Positions 1-10,682 are shown, counted from the stretch's first letter. The stretch is DNA of 64,000 nucleotides from Trichosanthes cucumerina (GCA_036507285.1 CM071845.1:39946252-40010251), one strand, 5' to 3'. The notes: generated by a model not told the origin, from the letters alone. Numbers and translations are program-made.

Positions 1-2
1 AA

Positions 3-1145
3 CTAGGTAAAAGAGTTAAAACACTTCGATCGGATCGAGGTGGAGAGTACATGGATTTAAAATTCCATCCCAACTCTGTTGGACAAAACGGTGTATTGGA
101 AAGGAGAAATAGAACCCTGTTGGACATGGTTCGATCAATGATGAGTTATGTTCATCTCCCTAGTTCCGCTTGGGGTTATGCAGTGGAGACTGCAGTATAC
201 ATTTTGAATAATGTGGCCTCCAAAAGTGTTTCTGAAACACCTTTTGAACTCTTGAAACGACGTAAAGGTAGTTTATGTCACTTTAGAATATCGGGTTGTC
301 CAACACATGTTCTTGTGACAAATCCAAAGAAGTTGGATTCACGTTCAAACTTGTGCATATTCGTAGGATACCCAAAAGAAACAAGAGGTGGTTTATTCTA
401 TGATCCTAAGGAAGATAAGGTTTTTGTGTCGACAAATGTCACTTTCTTGGAGGAGGACAACATAAGGGACCACAAACCAAAAAATAATGTAGTGTTGAGT
501 GAGTTAGACGGAAAAATAGCAAAGGTTGCTAATAAGAACACTAGTACGTCAACAAGAGTTGTTGATACTAGTTTGTCTAGTCAAGAGAGTCCATCTCAAG
601 AGTTGAGTATGCCTCGACGTAGTGAGAGGGTTATGATACAGCCTGACCGTTACATGGGTTTAGCTGAAACCCAAGTTTTTATACTAGATGATAACTGCGA
701 GGATCCATTGACTTATAATCAAGCAATTGTTGACAAAGACAAAGACAAATGGGTCATAGCCATGGACCAAGAAATGGAATCGATGTACTTCAATTCTGTT
801 TGGGATCTTGTAGATAAGCATGATGGGGTAAAACTTATAGGTTGTAAGTGGATCAACAAGAGAAAACGTGGTGTAGATGGGAAGGTGCAAACCTTTAAAG
901 CTAGACTAGTAGCAAAGAGTTATACCCAGGTTGAAGGGGTTGACTATGAGGAGACCTTTTCACCTGTTTCTATGGTAAAGTCTATCCGTATCCTTCTTGC
1001 CATTGCCGCATATTATGACTATGAGGTATGGCAAATGGATGTCAAGACAACCTTTTTGAATGGCAATCTTGAGGAAACCATCTACATGGACCAACCCAAA
1101 GGGTTCATTAAACCAGGACAAGAGCAAAAGGTTTGCGGAGCTTAA
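3..1145 (+). pseudogene. copia pol fragment: integrase C-terminal half and RT N-terminal half (element A)
   Basis: The frame is open to the window edge, so the start is upstream. It opens with RSDRGGEY, holding the second catalytic Asp of the DDE integrase core. About 20 residues normally found before the catalytic Glu region are missing, because GGEYMDLKF runs almost directly into NGVLERRNRTLLDMV. Then come the integrase C-terminal stretch (YILNNV..., FVGYPKETRGGLFYDP) and a linker ending in MPRRSERV. RT follows from about codon 240 (GCKWINKRKR, FKARLVAKSYTQVEGVDYEETFSPV, VWQMDVKTTFLNG). The frame ends at a frameshift near 1135, where RT would read through to SIYGLKQ. It is a broken relic, not an active enzyme. 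Confidence 0.9.
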
Positions 1146-1825
1146 AAGGTCAATTTATGGGTGAAACAAGCCTCAGGGTCCGGAATATAAGATTTGATGA
1201 GGCTATCAGATCTTATGGTTTTGACCAGAATGATGATGAACCTTGTGTCTACAAGAAAATCATCAATAGTTCTGTCGCTTTCCTAATTCTCTATGTGGAT
1301 GATATCCTATTTATTGGGAATGATGTAGGTTATCTTACTGACATCAAGGAATGGCTAGCTACGCAGTTCCAAATGAAAGATTTGGGTGATGCGCAGTTTG
1401 TTCTTGGGATCCAGATTGTCTGGAAACGCAAGAATAAAACACTAGCCTTGTCTCAAGCATCATACATAGACAAAGTGTTGTCAAGGTTTAAGATGCAAGA
1501 TTCCAAAAAGGGCTTGTTGCCTTTTAGACATGGAATCCATTTGTCTAAGGAACAGTGTCTTAAGACACCTCAAGGAGTTGAGGATATGAGACGGATTCCT
1601 TACGCATCAGCTAATGGGAGCCTGATGTACGCCATGTTGTGTACTAGGCCTGACATCTTTTTTGCATTTAGGATGGTCAGTAGGTATCAATCCAATCCAG
1701 GACTTGAACGCTGGACAACGGTTAAAACAATCCTTAAGTATCTTCGGAGAACAAAGAACTACATGCTTGTGTATGGGGCTAAGGATTTGATCCTTACAGG
1801 ATACGGAATCGACTTTGGTCGATAA
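1133..1825 (+). pseudogene. copia RT, C-terminal half, entering RNase H (element A)
   Basis: This continues the same pol after a frameshift. Visible landmarks: RFDEAIRSYGFDQNDDEPCVYKK, the RT active-site box YVDDILFIGND with its paired Asp, QFQMKDLGDAQFVLGIQI, then the connection region (RRIPYASANGSLMYAMLCTRPDI, SRYQSNPGLERW) and LKYLRRTKNYMLVYGAKD at the start of RNase H. RNase H catalytic residues are not reached before the frame breaks at about 1825. It reads as the second half of an RT of normal length. The first ATG is not biologically meaningful, as pol was part of a polyprotein. Confidence 0.9.
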
Positions 1826-2250
1826 TGATTCTCGGAAATCTACATCGTGGTCGAGTTTTCACTCTTAACGGAGGGCGTAGTATGGCGGCGTCAAGCAAGG
1901 ATGCATCGATTCCACCATGGAGGCGAATATGTAGCGACTTGTGAAGCGCTAAGGAGTCGTTTGGTTAAGGAAATTTATGCTAAATTTGGAAGTTGTTCCA
2001 AATATGACTTTGCCCATCATGGTTGTATTTATAACGGTGGTGCGTTGGCAAAGTCGAGGAACCCCAAAGTCACAAGAGGGGAAAGCACATGAAGCGAAGT
2101 ATCATCTCATCAGGAGATCGTGCATAGAGGAGGCGTGATTGTCACGAAGATAGCCTCGTGAGCACAATATTGTTGATCCTTTTACAAAGGCTCTCACGGC
2201 TAAAGTAATTGAGAGTCACCTAGAAGGTCTAGGTTTACAAGTCTCCCCAA
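1826..2250 (+). pseudogene. decayed RNase H and pol C-terminus (element A)
   Basis: The RNase H domain can be followed only in patches across several frames: a block like VWRRQA, then EYVATCEAL, then a run matching the pol C-terminus (DPFTKALTAKVIESHLEGLGLQ) near 2170-2240. Neighbouring family copies show the intact order (TDSDF, TMEAEYVAACEAAKEAVWLRKF, HNVADPFTKPL). Several indels separate the patches. It ends just before the polypurine tract. Confidence 0.75.
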
Positions 2251-2343
2251 CTAGGGCGGTGGGAGTATTTTTGTACAAAGGGGTTTCAATGCCCTAGTTT
2301 ATTGTATTTATTATTGTAATGTTTAGTACTCCACAAGCTTTAG

Positions 2344-2357
2344 GTCAAGTGGGAGAT
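2344..2357 (+). promoter_or_regulatory. polypurine tract of element A
   Basis: The run gtcaagtgggagat lies immediately before the TG that opens the LTR. Copia elements place the plus-strand primer here. A similar purine run (cggtgggag, about 2258-2266) lies some 90 bases upstream, echoing the paired tracts of the family-1 elements. Confidence 0.75.
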
Positions 2358-3929
2358 TGTTTGGATTTATGCCCTAAACTTATGTAATTTTGATCAATTA
2401 AATAAAGTGTTATTTGTTTTGATAAGATTACAGTCTTGCTTTTATAAGTCCAATAAACTAAGCTCCAAGGTTATAACATTTATCTTGAAATCAGTGTAGT
2501 GGACACTATTTGGGTTGAGTTCAAGATTATAACCTAAATAGTCTATGGTATAAGTATAAGGTTGGAAACCTCATTCTGGTAACACCATGGATGCGGCCCA
2601 CTTTGTAATTAGTACAAATGATGTAATCCAACTCATTCATGTAGTTGACATGCGAGTGGGGGCATCCTGTATGAAGAGTTCATACAAGACTGGATCGCAA
2701 ATTATTAGTCGAACCAGTATAACAACGTTAACAGGATAAGACTAGTAATTTATAGATGGTCATTAGTGACTCGACCTGAATCCTGAGCAAGTTAGGAACT
2801 CCTGCTTATAGGGGTTTGTCCTTAGACTAGTATGGGTGAGAGTGGCCTGTAGCCGACTCAATAAGCCTTCCTTCTCAGGGACAGAATCTCTTAGGTAGCT
2901 CAGAAATTAACTGTGCAAGATGGAATTCACTCATTCATCTACTAAGGAATTAGATAGGTTGTTCCCTTAAGAACTGACTCAAGGTCTTGAACAACGGGGC
3001 CCCGCCCTCTATGAGGGTATGAGTCTAAGGTAGGACCTTAGACTTGTTGTTCATTAGAGGATTAGTGGTGCTTAGGAGAGCAAAGAGGTAATCACGAGGG
3101 TAAAAGCGGTAATTTGACCCGGTGTGATTACGAACAACTGTGAAGGGTCGACTCATGGGCAATGACTATATAAGTGGACACAATATTATCTCTGAGTGAG
3201 GAGAGTGCGGCTACAAGTCTATAGTGGAGTGACTTGTAGTTAATTAATATTGATTAACTGGATCAAAGAGTTTGATAAGTTAATCTCACAACATTGTAGC
3301 TCATGTTCTGTAGGTCCATTAGATTCCTCCGTTGGCTCAACATGGTAAGATTGAGGGTATAAAGTTAGGAGTGAAATTGAAGTGTTCAATTTCATACATG
3401 AGGAGTTATATCAATTATATATGATATAATTGATATGATATATAGTTTTAATGTGAATTAGATTAATATATAAACTTTATACTAAAGAGATATTAAAGGA
3501 GGGGTAGGATGGTCATTTCCATCCCATTCCCCTATATATATGGTTGCATGAGATGCAACTAGGTCAATACATTCTAAGGTTTTCACAAGCTCTCTTTTTG
3601 TTGTTGTTGGAAAGGTTCCAAGACAACAAACATCTCTCTAAAAAAATACCTCACATCTCCTAAAGGGAACCCACCTTCCTCCCTCACCTAGAGAACAACG
3701 GAGAAGATCCGGTGGTCGTGTCTTCGCACGTTGGAGTTCTTGTTGCTGAGATTGTGACCATGGAGAGATGAGCACTTGAAGAAAGGTTCTTCAAAGGTAA
3801 TTTATTGCTGTCCATACTAATTTTATGCTTAATCTAGTTTTTCATGTTCTTGAATTTACTGGTTGTGCTTAGAATCAAGAAGCGCGATCATGTAATCGCT
3901 TTCCATTCATGAGGACTTGATTCCCTTCA
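2358..3929 (+). repeat. 3' LTR of element A
   Basis: It starts TGTTTGG after the polypurine tract and ends in cccttca, giving TG...CA ends and a length of 1572 bp. The interior shares blocks with family-1 LTRs (ggtcaaagagtttgat, gtgttcaatttca, the AT-rich stretch near 3415-3480) but is clearly diverged. A TATA box (ctatatatat, 3532-3541) is followed at once by an inverted repeat, GTTGCAT-gag-ATGCAAC, at 3543-3559. No second copy lies in the window. Confidence 0.85.
3532..3559 (+). promoter_or_regulatory. TATA box with adjoining inverted repeat, LTR A
   Basis: The TATA core ctatatatat is followed by GTTGCAT, a three-base spacer and ATGCAAC, a perfect 7-bp inverted repeat. TATA identity is by sequence and position in the LTR. 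The role of the repeat is unknown. Confidence 0.55.
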
Positions 3930-4739
3930 ATAATGAGATTATAAACTTAGGTTAAATAGCATATAAGAGTTATATTGGTAGACTTAGGTAAATTTTAGCC
4001 GGTTTATCTAGGTCAATCCCTAATAAAATTAAAGTGTTGAGTGGGAGGAAATATAGTGTATGAGATACATTTAATTTTCGACTACAAATCTCCGTTAAGT
4101 CCGCACCGTGCGATCCATACTCGGCCTCGTGGCGCAAATGGGAGCGTCCCCCTTCGGCAGGCATTTGTATGAGTCAATATCATCGTGGATGCTGAGAGTA
4201 CTTATAGTGAGTGGGAGCGGGACTTGTGAAAACGGGACCCACGGTCTCTTCTTTCGATTCACACCGTGAGACGCCTACGATCCGCCTGCTAGTTTGGCCT
4301 GTACCATACAATCCCTTCGGAGGGCCTGATCATGGGAGTCGAAACACCGTGAATTCCCGAAAGGGATACAGTTTCCTAGTTGGTTTTTCTTCTTGGTTCA
4401 CCCTTCGGTGACTATTGTTTGGACGGATGCTTGGAAACTTAAAGATTGAGGGTGACACTCACAGAATTCGTTAAGTGTTCATGAATTCGACCGAACAATG
4501 GTAATTAGACGCCTAATGGAATAAGAGTTATTCTGGGATTAGAGTCTGATCGAGAAAGTCTTGTCCTAAAGGAGGAGTGAATTCACCCTTCGGTGGCGAT
4601 CATTCTAAACGTTTAGGATATCATTGTAAAATTTATGAATGACCTTGGGATCATGAAACATTTTTTTGCTAAAACTTGATTGGTTTTAAAAAGTTTTTTG
4701 CGAGACTAACACAAAGTTTTCTAATCTTTCAGCTTAAAA
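3930..4739 (+). other. gag leader (untranslated) of element B, partial
   Basis: This stretch holds no credible gene. It matches the second half of the long leader seen complete in D (35889-38015), from the block aaacttaggtt through to the gag ATG. It contains four CTTCGG motifs (4152-4157, 4315-4320, 4403-4408, 4588-4593), two of them inside the self-complementary string CACCCTTCGGTG. The short ORF at 4211-4411 runs through these motifs and is not conserved as protein. Confidence 0.75.
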
Positions 4740-4867
4740 ATGTCTAGCTCAATTATAGCTCTACTCGCATCTGATAAACTAGTAGGAGATAATTACCAAA
4801 CTTGGAAAAACAACATAAACACAATTTTGGTAATTGATGACATTAAGTTCGTGCTCTCTGAGGAGTG
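4740..4867 (+). pseudogene. copia gag N-terminus (element B), interrupted
   Basis: The ATG begins MSSSIIALLASDKLVGDNYQ and continues TWKNNINTILVIDDIKFVLSEEC. This is the N-terminus of the copia capsid protein (UBN2-type gag domain, by family knowledge), which forms the virus-like particle. The reading frame then runs into the minus-strand LTR of element C at 4868 and stops about 30 codons later in LTR sequence. The rest of gag resumes at 23585. The same ATG context is seen in C, D, F and H, which supports the start. Confidence 0.85.
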
Positions 4868-6622
4868 TGAAGGGAATGAAAATTCCCGTGCAGTGGAAGA
4901 CGATGGAATCGTCGTGGCATCATTATGCAACTCGTATTTGTTAAAACCGATCTAACACTTAGACCTAGGCTAAACATGCTGAAAAGGAAGAAAATTACAG
5001 CAAGAGGGAGTTTACTCACTTGTTGTAGACAACCTTCAAGAATTTCTTCCACGAATCACAAACTCTTCGTGCTTCTCGTACAAAACGAACACCACCAACG
5101 GCCTTCTGGGTTGTTCTTCCTTAGGAAGAAGGAAAGTGGTGGGACTTTAGTTTTGGAAAGGGAGGATAATTGAGAGAAAGAGTTGAGAGAATTCTTCTAC
5201 TCTTCTTTGATGAAAATCAAAAAAAGAGAAAATGAGATGCATTCCTTCTTGCAAGAAGGGTTTATATAGTGGAATTGATGGAGTTAAAATCTCCACATAA
5301 TTACCAATTTACCACAACCATAGGTTATGCAAATCTTATTTGCATAACCACATAATATAAGATATCTCATATCTCATATTGCAAATCTCATTTGCAATAA
5401 TTGTGGATTAATTAAATTGAATCACATCCAATTTAATTTCTCTCAATTAGTTTCTCCAATTAGCCATAATTCAACAATTAGGCTAACCTATAGTTTATTA
5501 TGAATCTCATTCACATTAAACTATATATTATATCATTCATATCTCATATAAATGACATAACTGCCCTTAAAGTGAAATTGAACACTTCAATTTCATACCA
5601 AAACATTAACCCTTCTTTTAAGCAGATTGAGCCAGCAGGGGACCTAATGGACCTACGGTGGCGGGCTCCAATGATCCCAGATTAACTGTCAAACTCTTTG
5701 ACCCGGTTAACCAACATTCATTAGCTACGGTAACACTCCACTATATCCGTGCATTTGCACTCCCGTCGGTCGCGAGAATATTACGTGTCCACTGATATAA
5801 CCAATGCCCATGAGTCGACCCTTCATAGGTTGTTCGTAGACACGGCTGGGTCAAATTACCGTTTTACCCCTGTGTCTACCTCTTGTTCCTTAAGTCCCCA
5901 CTGCTCCTCTAATGAACAACAAATTGTGATGGTCCAACCATACACAACACCCTTCTCGAGCCAGTGAGAAGGTGGGCGCCCGTTGTCCAAGCCCTGGAGA
6001 CAGCACTTAAGGGAACAACCCTTCTAGTTTCCCTAAAGGCGGGAACGAGTGAATTCCATCTCGCGTAGTTAAGTTCCCAGCTCCCTACTTGGTCCTGTCT
6101 ATGAGAAGATAGACATATTGGGCGAGTAACTATGACCACCCTCACCCGTACTAGTCAAAGGACAGATCCTCGCAGAGAGGAGTCCGTAACACGCTCAGGA
6201 TTCAGGTCGAGTCACTAATGGTCATCTACGAAATTATTAGTCCTTACTGTCAACGGTGTTACATAAGTAGGTCTAATAATTCACGCTCCGGTCTTCTACA
6301 ATCTCATTGCACAGGATGCCCCCACTCGCATGTCAACCACATGAACAAGTCAGATCACCTTGTTTGTATCTAATACAAAGCGGGCCGCATCCACAGTGTA
6401 TCCAAGATTAGGTCTCCAACCCTATCCATATACTGTAGACCGTTCAGGTCATTAACTCGAACGTGATCCTCCCTGTGTGTCCACTACACACCATTAAAGT
6501 TCTAGTTCTCTCATAAATTCAATGACCTTGGAGCTTAGTTTATTGGAAAAGTTTATATATTTTGCGAGACACAAAGTGATGAAATGAATAACTCTTATTA
6601 ATTTCAAACAATATATTACAAA
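4868..6622 (-). repeat. 3' LTR of element C (start of the LTR missing)
   Basis: It aligns along its length with the intact minus-strand LTR at 40627-42433. Its right end stops near 6622, where LTR sequence (ttacaaa) jumps directly to the pol-to-LTR spacer (tacatttctgaaatg). About 50 bp are lost, comprising the LTR terminus and the proximal polypurine tract. TATA box at 5261-5270 on the minus strand. Confidence 0.85.
5244..5270 (-). promoter_or_regulatory. TATA box plus 16-bp palindrome, LTR of C
   Basis: On the minus strand actatataaa (5270-5261) is followed one base later by the perfect palindrome CCTTCTTGCAAGAAGG (5259-5244). The same pair occurs in the other family-1 LTRs at 22817-22843 and 41028-41054, and at 28872-28898 with a weaker TATA. 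Confidence 0.65.
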
Positions 6623-6708
6623 TACATTTCTGAAATGTACATAAATTACAATGAAGTAATACAATAAACTAGGGCATTGAATACCCGTTTACATATCTCC
6701 CACTTGCC

Positions 6709-7215
6709 CTAGTCAGGAAGCTGTCGAAGACCTAGACTCTCTAGGTGACCCTCAAACACATTAGCCGTGAGGAGCTTTATGAATCGATCAGCTACGTTGT
6801 GCTCTGACGCTATCTGCGTGACCGTCACGTCTCCGCGGTACACAATCTACCGTATCAGATGATACTTGCGCTCAATGTGTTTGTCTCTCTTATGGCTCCG
6901 AGGTTCACGTGAGTTGGCTACTATACCACTGTTATCACAGAACAGTGTGATCGACAAGTTCATATTTGGAACAACTTCCAAATCCGTCATGAACTTCCTA
7001 AGCCAAACAGCTTCCTTTGCAGCTTCACAAGCCGCAACATACTCCGCTTCCATAGTGGAATCAGCGATGCATCCCTGCTTGATGCTTCGCCATACCACTG
7101 CTCCTCCATTCAGAATGAAGGCTGATCCTGAAGTGGATTTTCTAGAATCCTTATCGGTCTGAAAATCAGAATTCGTGTATCCCATAAGGATCAAATCCCC
7201 ACTGCCATACACTAA
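6709..7215 (-). pseudogene. copia RNase H and pol C-terminus (element C)
   Basis: Minus-strand RNase H, which removes the RNA strand during reverse transcription. A 121-codon open stretch (7212-6847) shows SDFQTDKDSRKSTSGSAF, VVWRSIKQG, TMEAEYVAACEAAKEAVWLRKF and LFCDNSGIVANSREP. These carry the acidic residues typical of the domain (D of SDF, E of MEAE, D of CDNS). After a stop near 6847 the C-terminal tail (FEGHLESLGL) runs to a natural stop at 6709-6711. It is close to normal length, with few breaks. Confidence 0.88.
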
Positions 7216-8270
7216 GCTGTAATTCCTCGTTCTCCTAAGATACTTGAGGATTGCCTTTACGGCTGTCCAGTGATCTAATCCTAGATTGGACAGATATCTA
7301 CTGACAATTCCTACTACATAACAGATGTCGGGCCTAGTACACAGATGGCATACATCAGGCTCCCTACAGCTGAAGCATATGGAATCCGTCTCATATCCTC
7401 AACATCTTGAGGAGTCTTAGGACACTGATCCTTAGACAAGTGAACCCCATGCCTGAAAGGGAGCAAGCCCTTCTTGGAGTTCTACATCTTATATCTAGAC
7501 AACATCTTGTCAATATAAGACTCTTGAGACAGGGCTAGCATTACATTTTCTTCCAGTTAGGACAATAACGGATACCTAGAACACCTTTGAGTTTCTCCCA
7601 AATCTTTCATTTTGAATTGCGAAGCTAGCCACTTCTTAACGTCGATAAGAAATTCTACCTCATTCCCAATGAGAAGAATATCGTCCACGTACAACACAAA
7701 AAATGCGACAGTTTTGTCAACGATTTTCTTGTAGACACAAGGCTCGTCGATAGTTTGATCAAAGCCATACGATTTGATCGCCTCGTCAAACCTTATATTC
7801 CAAGACCTCGAAACTTGTTTCAGTCCATAAATGGACCTATGAAGCCGGCAAACCTTTTGCTCTTGGCCTTGGGCAATGAACCCTTTGGGCTGGTCCATGT
7901 AGATGGTCTCATCAAGTTTGCCATTCAGAAAGGCTGTCTTGATGTCCATCTGCCATACCTCGTAGTCATAATACGCGACAATGGCGAAGGATCTCGATCG
8001 ACTTTACCATGGCAAGCGGTGAAAAGGTCTCCTCATAGTCAACCCCTTCAACCTCGGGTAAAACCCTTTGCCACTAGTCGGGCTTTGAAGGTGCGCACCT
8101 TCCCATCTACGCCACGTTTACGCTTGTAGATCCATTTGCAACCAATAGGTTTTACCCCATCCGGTTGATCCACAAGCTCCATCTGAATTGAAGTACATAG
8201 ACTCCATTTCACGGTCCATAGCTTTAATCCACTCGTCTTTGTCAACATCAACCATTGCACGATCATAGGT
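7216..8270 (-). pseudogene. copia reverse transcriptase (element C)
   Basis: Minus-strand RT in pieces. Frames at 8266-8048 hold PIGCKWIYKRKRGVDGKV and FKARLVAKGFT. The frame at 7949-7557 holds MDIKTAFLNGKLDETIYMDQPKGF, SIYGLKQVSRSWNIRFDEAIKSYGFDQ and the active-site box YVDDILLIGNE. The connection region (RRIPYAS, CTRPDI) follows in other frames to about 7220. Frameshifts near 8040, 7570 and 7350 break it. Both Asp residues of the YVDD box remain. Confidence 0.88.
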
Positions 8271-9205
8271 CAATGGATCCTCTGATCATCAACGGGAGAG
8301 CGACAAGCGAGGTTTCATTTAAACCCATGTAGCGATCGGCACGTCTCACGACCCTCCCACTACATCGAGGCATTCCCAACTCTTGGGAGCGGATTTGACT
8401 AGGCGTCTTTAGGATCAACAACACTTGTTGACGTACTAGCCCTATCAAAGCAACTCTTCTTTGATGTCGCATCCATTTCATTTAACACAATTTTACTCCT
8501 TGGTAAATGTTCCCTAACGTGGTCTTCCTCTAGGAAAGTGGGTTTGTCGACACAAGCACCCTATTTTCCTTAGGATCGTAAAACAGACCACCGCTAGTCT
8601 CTTTAGGGTAACCTACGAATAGACACAATTTTGAGCGGGGTTCCAACTTTTTCGGGTTTGACACCAACACGTGGGCCGCAAATTCTGAAGTGATGTAAAC
8701 TGCCTTTACGTCCACTCCAGAGCTCGAATGGTGTTTCACAAACTCTCTTCGACGGAATATTGTTCAAAATATAAACCGCAGTCTCCACTGCGTACCCCCA
8801 AAAAGAATCAGGGAGACGAGCATAGCTCATCATCGACCGAACCATGTCCAAAAAGGTTACATTTCTCCTCTCGATACACCATTGTTTGTGGCATACAGCG
8901 CCGAGAGTTGGGGCGTAATTCGTGTTCTATCATATAGTCACGGAATTCGGTGTCCATGTACTCTCCACCTCGATTCGATCGAAGTGTTTTAAGCGATTTA
9001 CCTAAAGAGGTTCTCAACCTCGATCGTGTACTCCTTGAACTTTTCAAGAGTTTGGACTTCTTGTGCATTAGGTAAATATACCCATATCGGGAGTAATCGT
9101 CTATGAAAGACACGAAATACTCATAACTTGCCCAGAGCTTTAACATTCATCGAACCACGAGAGGTCGAATGTATTAACTCAAGAGGCTCTTTGGCTCTAT
9201 ATCCT
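8271..9205 (-). pseudogene. copia integrase (element C)
   Basis: Minus-strand integrase in at least four frames. The catalytic core starts around 9146 with YEYFVSFIDDYSRYGYIYLMHKKS, passes LRSNRGGEYMDTEF (Asp replaced by Asn at the usual RSDRGGEY position), then EEKCNLFGHGSVDDELC after a frameshift in the Glu region. The C-terminal part shows PDSFWGYAVETAVYILNNIPSKRV and SKLCLFVGYPKETSGGLFYDPKE, and the linker MPRCSGRVVRRADRYMGL. The D-to-N change plus frameshifts mean no integrase activity. Confidence 0.85.
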
Positions 9206-9880
9206 TTTCCACTAAAAGGGCGTTTGGTCATCTTGCCTCAAGGTGACTCACACACCGGCAAAGAGTTTTCTTCCAACTCGTTTAGAAGTCCACTCTTTAC
9301 TAGTTTCTCAATCCTATTGAGATTAATGTGGCCTAACCGTAGATGCCAAAGATGGCCATTTTCTTTTGGAGAAACTTTTGCTTTCTTAGTTCGTGTTTCT
9401 GCAATTTTAAACAATTCAGTATTCAAAACACTTTTGACTGAATTAGGTTTCAAAACATACAGATTATTTTCGAGTGAAGCTGAACAAATAACATTCCCTT
9501 TGAAAGAAATAAACACTTTATTCAATTCAAAAGAAACCGAAATACAATGTTCAATTAAGCAGGAAATTGAAACAAGGTTTCTAGTAAACCCTGGAACTAT
9601 GTACAAATTGTCCAACAATAAGTACTTCCCGCCAAAGTGTAGCTTCACGCGCGTAGATCATTGCAACACGCAGACAAGCTCCTGGATCCAACCGTAGAGT
9701 CACCTCACCTCGCGTGGTGGTGCCAGAATCAATCCCTAAAAGAAGAACAAAGCGTGGTTAGTCGCGCCAATCCAATATCCAGGCAGAGTCACTACTTTCC
9801 ACTAAACATGTTTTAGTCACAAGTAAATCACATTTACCTTGATTCTTCCTCTCGGCAAGGAATTTGGGACAGTTCCTCTT
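9206..9880 (-). pseudogene. copia protease and pre-integrase zinc-finger region (element C)
   Basis: From right to left: the decayed aspartic protease, with WILD at the point where relatives have WILDSGATNH, then a 136-codon open stretch (9648-9238) from KLHFGGKYLLLDNLYIVPGFTRN to the integrase zinc-finger region HLWHLRLGHINLNRIEKL...LPVCES. In relatives this continues SCLEGKMTKRPF, completing the HHCC zinc-binding set. The protease Asp-Ser-Gly triad is spoiled (SGA read as W near 9770). Confidence 0.82.
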
Positions 9881-10682
9881 CTAGTGTCCACCCCCATTGC
9901 AGTGGAAACACTTTCCTTTCTCTGCAACCTCCTTGATCTTCTTGCTCTTGTGCGCGGCAGCATGGTCAGTTTTACCCGCCTTCATCCTCTTCTTCCCTTT
10001 CGGGCGTGAAGGAGCAACAGCTTTAGTCCCAGAGGACGAACCCCTGTGATAAGACTTGTAGGCAACATTTGCCTCAGATTCCGGTGCCCTGACCCTGTTC
10101 AATGACTGGAAATTCTGTAGCTCATTGAGGAGGGTAGTCAGAGTGTAGCTAAGTTTGTTCATAACAACATTGCTCTGGCCGAAGGAAACTCTTGGAAGAG
10201 TCTCCAAAATAAAATCGACTGGCTCGACTCGTCCATCGAAGCCCGTTCATCTCGACAGAGTTAAAGTGGGTCATCATGTCTAGAACATGTTCACGGACGA
10301 GACGACCACTCTTTCATCCGTGCGTTGAAGAGGCGTATTTGAGCGAGTCATGCTTGGGACTTGAAAGAAGCGTTGTCCAAACATTTCTGCAAGGACTCCA
10401 TGATCTCTTGGCGAAACCATCGGCTCATGCTTCTTTGCCAAGACATCGGACATGCCGGCAATTATGTAGACCTTGGCCTTTTCATTGGTACGATCCACCG
10501 ATCGTGACGCGCATCGCGAACTTCGCGGCATTTGTCGAGCTCGGCATCTGAGGACACTCCTCAGACAACACGAACTTTATGTCGTCAGTTACAAAAATTG
10601 TGTTAATGTTGTTTTTTCAACCCTGGTAATTATCTCCCACTAACTTATCAGATGCGAGTAATGCTATTATAGCGCTAGACAT
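9881..10682 (-). pseudogene. copia gag (element C)
   Basis: The start is the ATG at 10682-10680 (MSSAIIALLAS...), matching gag starts in B, D, F and H. Frames at 10531-10280 (KAKVYIIAGMSDVLAKKHE, MFGQRFFQV) and 10207-9881 cover the capsid region. The latter shows METLPRVSFGQSNVVMNKLSYTLTTLLNELQ, a basic linker (RPKGKKRMKAGKTD) and the start of the nucleocapsid zinc knuckle CFHCNGGGH. Frameshifts near 10560 and 10240 break it. Confidence 0.85.

Larger units (their letters stand above)
1..3929 (+). mobile_element. Ty1/copia element A, 3' part with its 3' LTR
   Basis: This is the downstream part of a copia retrotransposon that enters the window in the middle of integrase. Order seen: integrase C-terminal half, reverse transcriptase, decayed RNase H, polypurine tract, LTR. 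That order (integrase before RT) is the copia arrangement. Its LTR begins with the wording tgtttggatttatgcccta and differs from the family-1 LTRs in this window, so A is a separate family. The right end at 3929 abuts the leader of element B with no primer site between them. No intact gene remains. Confidence 0.9.

Noticed and set aside
4152..4593. Canonical C(UUCG)G tetraloops at each CTTCGG
   Set aside because: The flanking bases do not form a UUCG-closed stem beyond the closing pair at most sites. The better fold is CACC-CTTC-GGTG or CCCT-TCGG-AGGG, so the tetraloop claim was dropped and only the motif is reported.
5749..6145. Recurrent ~75-codon ORFs in family-1 LTRs on both strands (also 28003-28245, 41568-41922, 50196-50435)
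   Set aside because: Both strands are open at the same place and the frames do not agree between LTR copies; no protein signal.
6866..7162. Plus-strand ORF with minus-strand counterparts at 26993-27235 and 49045-49260, and plus-strand 42707-43003
   Set aside because: Antisense of RNase H in each element.
7755..8129. Plus-strand ORF and counterparts 26081-26350, 40181-40366, 48267-48455
   Set aside because: Antisense of the RT region DVKTAFLNG to the YVDD box.
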